A stretch of 64,000 nt of DNA. Source: Capra hircus (taxonomy: Eukaryota > Chordata > Mammalia > Artiodactyla > Bovidae). The notes below the pieces were generated by a model. The model was not told the DNA's origin. It did not search any database and worked only from the letters and a program-made list of their open reading frames with translations. The DNA is taken from the NCBI RefSeq assembly GCF_001704415.2, contig NC_030819.1:36016575-36080574 (forward strand), read 5' to 3'. The translations under genes were made by a program, and so were the position numbers. Positions 58,236 to 64,000 of this stretch are shown one piece after another (position 1 is the stretch's first letter; every line of letters starts with the position of its first letter).

Positions 58236-58697
58236 CAGTTCAGTTCAGTTGCTCAGTTGTGTCTGACTCTTTGGGACCCCATGGACTGCAGCACACCAGG
58301 CTTCCCTGTCCATCACCAACTCTCGAAGTTTACTCAAACTCATGTCCATCGAGTAGGTGATGCCATCCAGACATCTCATCCTCTGTCATCCCCTTCTCCT
58401 CCTGCCTTCAATCTTTCTCAGCATCAGGGTCTTTTCCAATGAGTCAGTTCTTCGCATCAGGTGGCCAAAGTATTGGAGTTTCAGCGTCTTCTCCAACACC
58501 ACAGTTCAAAAGCATCAATTCTTTGGTGCTCATCTTTCTTTATAGTCCAACTCTCACATCCATACATGACTACTGGAAAAACCATAGCTTTGACTAGACA
58601 GACCTTTGTTGGTAATGTCTCTGAGTTTTAATATGCTGTCTAGGTTGGTTATAGCTTTTCTTCCAAGGAGCAAGCATCTTTTAATTTCATGGCTACA
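58236..58697 (-). mobile_element. BovB 3' end, antisense, just downstream of TBC1D4
   Basis: A 462-bp insertion flanked by the 13-bp duplication ATGAAAGTACATT at 58223-58235 and 58698-58710. It has an internal deletion after TTGGAGTTTCAGC. Confidence 0.94.
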
Positions 58698-59199
58698 ATG
58701 AAAGTACATTGTCCGTTGCTAATTTTCAGCTGCTTTCCCAATGGAAACTTTTGCTGATAGGTATAAAAAGACAAAAGATAACCATATGGACAGATCTGCA
58801 TTTACCCCTTTTGTTTTCTGTTTACCCACATAGATAGCAAGTGAGAGAAAGAGGATAAGAAAATACAAAACTAAAATTGAGTTAACTCCTCAATAAAAAG
58901 ATTAAGGGCATTTGTTGATAGATATGATATGAATGTGTTTATATAAAATAGGTATCAGAATATTTTCAAGTGTGTTTATAATTCAATAAATGGATACTGT
59001 ATCCTCTTGCTAACTATAGGACTAAAACTGTGAAATATTTTGCACTACATGTAATTAAGCATTTTGAGGAGTCAGTGTAGGCATTAAGTATTAATAGAAT
59101 GGTCTCTTAAATACTCTACCATGATGTATCACTCTTATTTGCTGTGATATGAGGTGGGGGTTGAGTCTTGGCTCTACCCCTTTTATTTTTTCACTCAAC

Positions 59200-59760
59200 A
59201 AATAGTTTTTGTAAGCCAAGCTAGATGCTGAGTATTCAGAGGTGGAGAAGATACAGTCCTTGACCTCCATGAGCTTGTGGTGTAGTTGTAAGGAGTTAAT
59301 TAGAAAACAAGAGAATTTACACTATAACAGATATGCTGGGTAATCCAGACCAGACTCACTACACGCAAGCTGCCAGAAGGGGCTCACAGCGCTTTGGAGT
59401 GGGTGGCAAGTCCTCAAAGGAGGTGATGCCTTCCCTGAGCCTGGAAGAGCCAGTGGAAGTGGAGTGGCCTCTGTTGAACAATAGATAAATGAGAAAGGAT
59501 GGCATATTTCTGAGATCACAACTCATTCCTTAATCTCAAAGTACAGTTAGTGTTCCCATGGAGGTGGGGCAGGGTGGTGGTGGGAGACAAGTCTCCTGAC
59601 AAGCAAGGGCTCTCATCATGAAGGTCGTAGCTATTAGATAGCTAACAGATATTTTAAAAGAGTTTGAACTTCACCTATTGAGAAATGGGAGCCATGAAGA
59701 CCAGTAACCTGGCAAGTGACGTGCTTCGATTTGCTCCAATCCACCTAGTATATTTGGACA
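59200..59760 (-). repeat. L2-like old LINE fragment
   Basis: GACCTCCATGAGCTTGTGGT and GATGCCTTCCCTGAGCCTGG fit L2 in minus orientation. The rest of 58711-59995 is intergenic with nothing else recognisable. Confidence 0.45.
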
Positions 59761-59995
59761 GAAGCTGGGCCCTGGGAAACTGCAGTTAGGTGAATGCATT
59801 CAAAATCTAGGCCAAAAAATAGTAAAAGCCTGGTCTGTGGCAGTGACCTTGGAAAAGAAAGTCATCCTAGACTTCTCCCTCTCTTTGATATAGTTGGTCA
59901 CTGAAATCTGCTAGCTTTGTCTGCTAAATATTCGTCCATTTCCCCCTGAAATCCCTGAAACCAAGGGTAGTCACCAGACAGATCTGTTATACTGT

Positions 59996-60214
59996 GCCCG
60001 TCTGCTGAGTTGCTTCAGTGGTGTCTGACTCTTTGCGACCCCAAGGACTGTAGCCCACCAGGCTCCTTTGTCCATGGGATTCTCCAGGCAAGAATCCTGG
60101 AGGGGGTTGCCATGCCCTCCTCCAGGGGATATTCCCCACCCAGGGATCAACCATGTCTCTTATGTCTCCTGCTTTGGTAGGTGGGTTCTTTACCACTAGC
60201 GCCACCTGGGAAGC
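59996..60214 (-). repeat. Bov-tA SINE
   Basis: Minus copy from CCCGTCTGCTGAGTTGCTTC to CTAGCGCCACCTGGGAAGCC. Confidence 0.92.
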
Positions 60215-60454
60215 CTGATTGGTTAAACAACTTACTTTATAACAAATTTAACCTGCCTACACTAATCAAGGTAAATTTAATTGTTTTTAGGAAAACTTGC
60301 ATGTCCTCCAAGCATCAGGTAGCCTAAACAATACGACATTTGTGCAAACTTGTTTTCAGGAACTTTGAATCAGCTGTGTCCAGTTAGAGCTCCAGCTGCT
60401 TAGGACTTGCTTGGATCAGTGCTCCTCCAACTGGGCATGTGCTAGTATCAGATG

Positions 60455-60705
60455 GGGAGATGGCAACGGCAACCCACTCCAGTACTCTTGCCTGGCAAAT
60501 CCCATGGACGGAGGAACCTGGTAGGCTGCAGTCTACGGGGTCGTGAAGAGTCGGACACGACTGAGCACCTTCACTTTCACTTTTCACTTTCAGGCACTGG
60601 AGAAGGAAATGGAAACCCACTCCAGTGTTCTTGCCTGGAGAATCCCAGGGATGGGGTCGCACAGAGTCGGACACGACTGAAGTGACTTAGCAGCAGCAGC
60701 TGCAA
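60455..60705 (+). repeat. Bov-A2 SINE
   Basis: A dimer from GGCAACGGCAACCCACTCCA to GAAGTGACTTAGCAGCAGCA. The duplication TATCAGATG flanks it at 60446-60454 and 60706-60714. Confidence 0.92.
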
Positions 60706-60863
60706 TATCAGATGAGTGACGTTTCAGAGGGCCAAAAACTCCACCCGCAGAGCACCGGTGCCCTGTTAAGAAGAGTGCAGCTTAGCTGCGCCTGCGCAGA
60801 ATGATAATTACTGCACGTTTTCCTTCTCTCCAGCTGGCTTTCCACGCTCCCCATGTCTCAGCT

Positions 60864-61271
60864 TCATCCTGAGCCCCTCACCTGCGAGGCACATTTGAGG
60901 TCTATTCTGCCATCTCCTCTTTTGGCTGTCTCAGGGACAAGCCCTTTCTCTGGTGCAAACTTCGGCGTTTCAGCGTTTGGCTCGCTGTGCATCCAAGAAG
61001 AATGTGGTTCATTGACAACCCCATCGCTCTTGCAGGTAGGTGCCTTGTTCATGTCCTTGCTAGAGTTTAAACTGAGATCAACCTCCATTTCGAGGGGCTC
61101 CAGAGTCACAGATATTGAGCTTGTTGGTGTTTGTTTGATCCATGAGGAACCAGATATGCCACAAATCCTACGTAGAGGGTATGGCAAAGGGAGCCTGTCC
61201 GGATACGGGTTGTTACCACGTACCTGAACTGCGCTCACCTCGGGCAGAGGGACTTTCCTAAAACGTGACTC
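60864..61271 (-). other. Unrecognised 135-codon open frame, minus strand
   Basis: The frame is open on the minus strand from 61271 to a stop at 60864-60866. The translation contains VSAVQVRGNNPYPDRLPLPY, LEPLEMEVDLSLNSSKD and NAETPKFAPEKGLVPETAK. I do not recognise a family. It is Pro/Ser/Lys-rich with no membrane segment or zinc-finger pattern. There is no Kozak-type ATG at its start. The plus strand is also open over nearly the same stretch, which favours chance in a GC-richer patch. It could be an eroded retrocopy or retroviral piece. Confidence 0.25.
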
Positions 61272-61289
61272 TCACCAAGTTTATCCTCA

Positions 61290-61640
61290 GTTTAAAACCC
61301 TTCCAAGGCTCCTCCTTCTTCCCAGGATCATCCAGTCTTTGAGGTGGTACGCTTGGCCTTCCGTGAGTGTGTTCCTGTCACCTGTCCAGCTTGTCCTCTG
61401 CCCTAGTCAAATGGTTAAGCTCCATCGTTTCCCGAACCAGCCACCCTTTAGCTTTGCACTGGCCACTTCTTGTCCTGGGTGGTCCGGAAGCGCTCCTTTC
61501 CCCCTGTACTCTGTCTGGCTCACTCCTTCAGGACACGTTTCCATCTGTACTGTATTGTGGGAGGAACTGAACTCCCCCACTGTAGACCAGGGTGTAAGGT
61601 CATTGGTTACCCTGAGGGTCCTGCTGACCTTCACATAGGA
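61290..61640 (+). repeat. L2 LINE 3' region, sense
   Basis: AAAACCCTTCCAAGGCTCCT, then CGAACCAGCCACCCTTTAGC and CTCACTCCTTCAGGACACGT follow the order of the L2 3' consensus. Confidence 0.65.
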
Positions 61641-62875
61641 CTCAGTGCCTCCAGAGGAGATTATGTATATATATTTTTTAAAAGTTAATATCATCATTAC
61701 TCTGTTATTTAAAAAAAACATGTTAATGAATTTTCGGTCAGTTGACAGGTAGGCTTAATATTATTTAGCGTTTGTGTTCCTTGGTGGCGTAGTATGGGTC
61801 ACGTACTTTGCTAGATGTTAGAACCTCAAAAATGCCTCTCTTAGCTTCTTTGAGTAATTTCCTACCTGACAAATTCACAGTTCCTATGAAAAAAAAATCT
61901 GAATATATGGAATGATATTTCATTAAGTTGTAAGGGGACTCTGGTGCTTTATGTTTATCATAAATATATGCTAAATGGTATGTGCTATAAATAATTTATG
62001 TCATATGCAGTGTATTGGACTCTACCTTAAACTTATTTTAATACATGCTACAGCTATAATAGGGATCTCACGTTGCCTAATTCAGGAACATTATTTACCA
62101 GACTGTGATATGGACAGTGGTCCCTGGAGCTGTGTAATATAGCAGTTGATAAAGTATATTACATATTAAATATTTACACATGTATGTATTATACTGAGAA
62201 CTGAGATTATATACCCTGCACAGCTTATGGGCTACCTGAACATGATTTTACTATTGCATTGTTTTCATTGGCATAATTTTACTATTCTGGGAGATGCTTA
62301 TTCAGGCAAATTAATTTATTTTTCATTACAGGAACTTCCCAAAAGACCCTTCAGCATTTCAATAGAAAATTTATACCCTGAAACACTTTGAATTTCTTGC
62401 TTCAAAATTCTCACCTTGCTCTTTCACCAGTCTTAAACTATTATATCCTGATCTTTATCAATCTTAATCAAGTTCTACATTGAAATACTTACCTGAAACT
62501 AAACTTGGCTTCTGAGATACAAACAAAGTTCTATAGAGTTGGTGTTCTCCCTTACTGTGATAATAAGCTCAGCTCTATTTATCAACAGGCTGTGTTGGTG
62601 AGATTTGGTAATATTATCTGTTCTATACGCATATACTCCATAATGCACACACTTTTATTTTCTCTCTATTCTTTTGTGTTGTATTTCATGCTTCATTTCT
62701 ATTTTCTTACTCTGGTCCCCCTTTCCCTAAGCTGTGTTTTGTCTCATTTCCTGGTAATTCTCATCAACATTTCATACCATAATTGGTGGCTCCTGAGAAT
62801 AGAACTAAGTGTTGACCTTCAGTACCAATAGTATAAAACAGAGGAAAAAGTTTGCTTTTAACTAAATATTTGGAT
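61641..62875. other. Intergenic AT-rich sequence
   Basis: No gene, RNA or recognisable repeat seen. The open frames here are short and low in complexity. Confidence 0.7.
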
Positions 62876-64000
62876 GCCATCCAGCCATCTCATCCTCGGT
62901 TGTCCCCTTCTCCTCCTGCCTCCAATCCCTCCCAGCATCAGAGTTTTTTCCAATGAGTCAGCTCTTCTCATGAGGTGTCCAAAGTACTGGAGTTTCAGCC
63001 TCAGCATCATTCCTTCCAAAGAAATCCCAGGGTTGATCTCCTTCAGAATGGACTGGTTGGATCTCCTGCGGTCCAAGGGACTCTCAAGAGTCTTCTCCAA
63101 CACCACAGTTCAAAACCATCAATTCTTCAGCACTCAGCCTTCTTCACAGTACGACTCTCACATCCATACATGACCACAGGAAAAACCATAGCCTTGACTA
63201 GACGGACCTTTGTTGGCAAAGTAATGTCTCTGCTTTTGAATATGCTATCTAGGTTGGTCATAACTTTTAATAAGCGTCTTTTAATTTCATGGCTGCAGTC
63301 ACCATCTGCAGTGATTCTGGAGCCCCCCCCCCCTGCCCCCGCCCAAAATAAAGTCTGACACTCTTTCCACTGTTTCCCCATCTATTTCCCATGAAGTGAT
63401 GGGACCAGATGCCATGATCTTCATTTTGTGAATGCTGAGCTTTAGGCCAACTTTTTTCACTCTCCTCTTTCACTTTCATCAAGAGGCTTTTTAGTTCCTT
63501 TTCACTTTCTGCCATAAGGGTGGTGTCATCTGCATATCTGAGGTTATTGATGTTTCTCCCGGCAATCTTGATTCCAGCTTGTGTTTCTTCCAGTCCAGCG
63601 TTTCTCATGATGTACTCTGCATAGAAGTTAAATAAGCAGCATGAAAATATACAGTCTTGACGTACTCCTTTTCCTATTTGGAACCAGTCTGTTGTTCCAT
63701 GTCCAGTTTTAACTGTTGCTTCCTGACCTGCATACAGATTTCTCAAGAGGCAGGTCAGGTGGTCTGGTATTCCCATCCCTTTCAGAATTTTCCACGGTTT
63801 CTTGTAATCCACACAGTCAAAGGCTTTGGCATAGTCAATAAAGCAGAAATAGATGTTTCTCTGGAACTCTCCTGCTTTTTCCATGATCCAGTGGATGTTG
63901 GCAATTTGATCTCTGGTTCCTCTACCTTTTCTAAAACCAGCTTGAACATCTGGAAGTTCACGGTTCATGTACTGCTGAAGCCTGGCTTGGGGAATTTTGA
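62876..64000 (-). mobile_element. BovB LINE, antisense, continuing past the window
   Basis: Starts at GATGCCATCCAGCCATCTCA, so its last ~150 bp (the 3' terminus) is missing. On the minus strand it encodes INNLRYADDTTLMAES with YADD at 63525-63536 and FCFIDYAKAFDCVDY. An 11-12 bp deletion near 63266 and a poly-C expansion at 63325-63340 break the C-terminal frame. It is open at the right window edge. Confidence 0.92.

Noticed and set aside
60417..60780. Possible MER5-like DNA transposon split by the Bov-A2
   Set aside because: Only short matches around CTCCACCCGCAGAGC; too weak to annotate.
61339..61638. 99-codon plus-strand frame after the intergenic L2
   Set aside because: It lies within the L2 3' region and its translation follows L2 sequence; no gene family is recognisable.

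Overview
This is vertebrate nuclear DNA from a ruminant. It holds the 3' half of one protein-coding gene, TBC1D4 (AS160, the Akt substrate of 160 kDa), read left to right on the + strand, followed by about 6 kb of intergenic sequence. The ruminant call rests on the repeats. BovB (RTE) LINEs, Bov-tA and Bov-A2 SINEs and CHR-2 SINEs fill the introns, alongside old mammalian MIR, L2 and L1 fragments. BovB plus Bov-A2 points to a pecoran such as cattle, sheep, goat or deer. I cannot fix the species from the sequence.

Gene layout. Fourteen coding exons were placed by homology and canonical GT-AG borders: 332-451, 10623-10697, 13387-13613, 15376-15540, 19763-19786, 25826-25983, 28265-28474, 31973-32131, 36331-36489, 39272-39516, 45084-45243, 47928-48097, 49777-49953 and 55594-55827. 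Joined, they form one uninterrupted frame of 760 codons plus TGA. This matches the part of human TBC1D4 from about residue 538 to the end, and by human numbering these are exons 8 to 21. Exons at 15376 and 19763 (189 nt, 63 codons) are the pair skipped in the short isoform; skipping keeps the frame. The 3' UTR runs to an AATAAA at 58047, about 2.2 kb long. The promoter and the N-terminal PTB domains lie upstream, outside the window.

Protein logic. The first exons encode the regulatory linker with the insulin/Akt and AMPK sites (S588, T642, S666, S704 and S751 by human numbering). The middle exons encode the DUF3350-like segment and a basic, probably calmodulin-binding, helix. The exons from 36331 to about 48100 encode the Rab-GAP (TBC) domain, with its arginine finger and glutamine finger both intact. 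The last two exons encode a C-terminal coiled coil. The protein is a Rab GTPase-activating protein that restrains GLUT4 vesicle traffic until it is phosphorylated.

Other content. All the long BovB copies lie antisense to the gene (8200-10489, 41487-43314, 51298-53019, 62876-64000). The copy at 51298 still has 368 open codons with the reverse-transcriptase YADD motif. Intron 20 also holds an antisense LTR and a twin-primed (internally inverted) L1. Intron 9 holds two retroviral LTR ends in inverted orientation. Downstream of the gene are a BovB, Bov-tA and Bov-A2 copies, L2 fragments and one unrecognised 135-codon open frame on the minus strand (60864-61271). I saw no convincing new gene system, CRISPR array, tRNA or rRNA gene.
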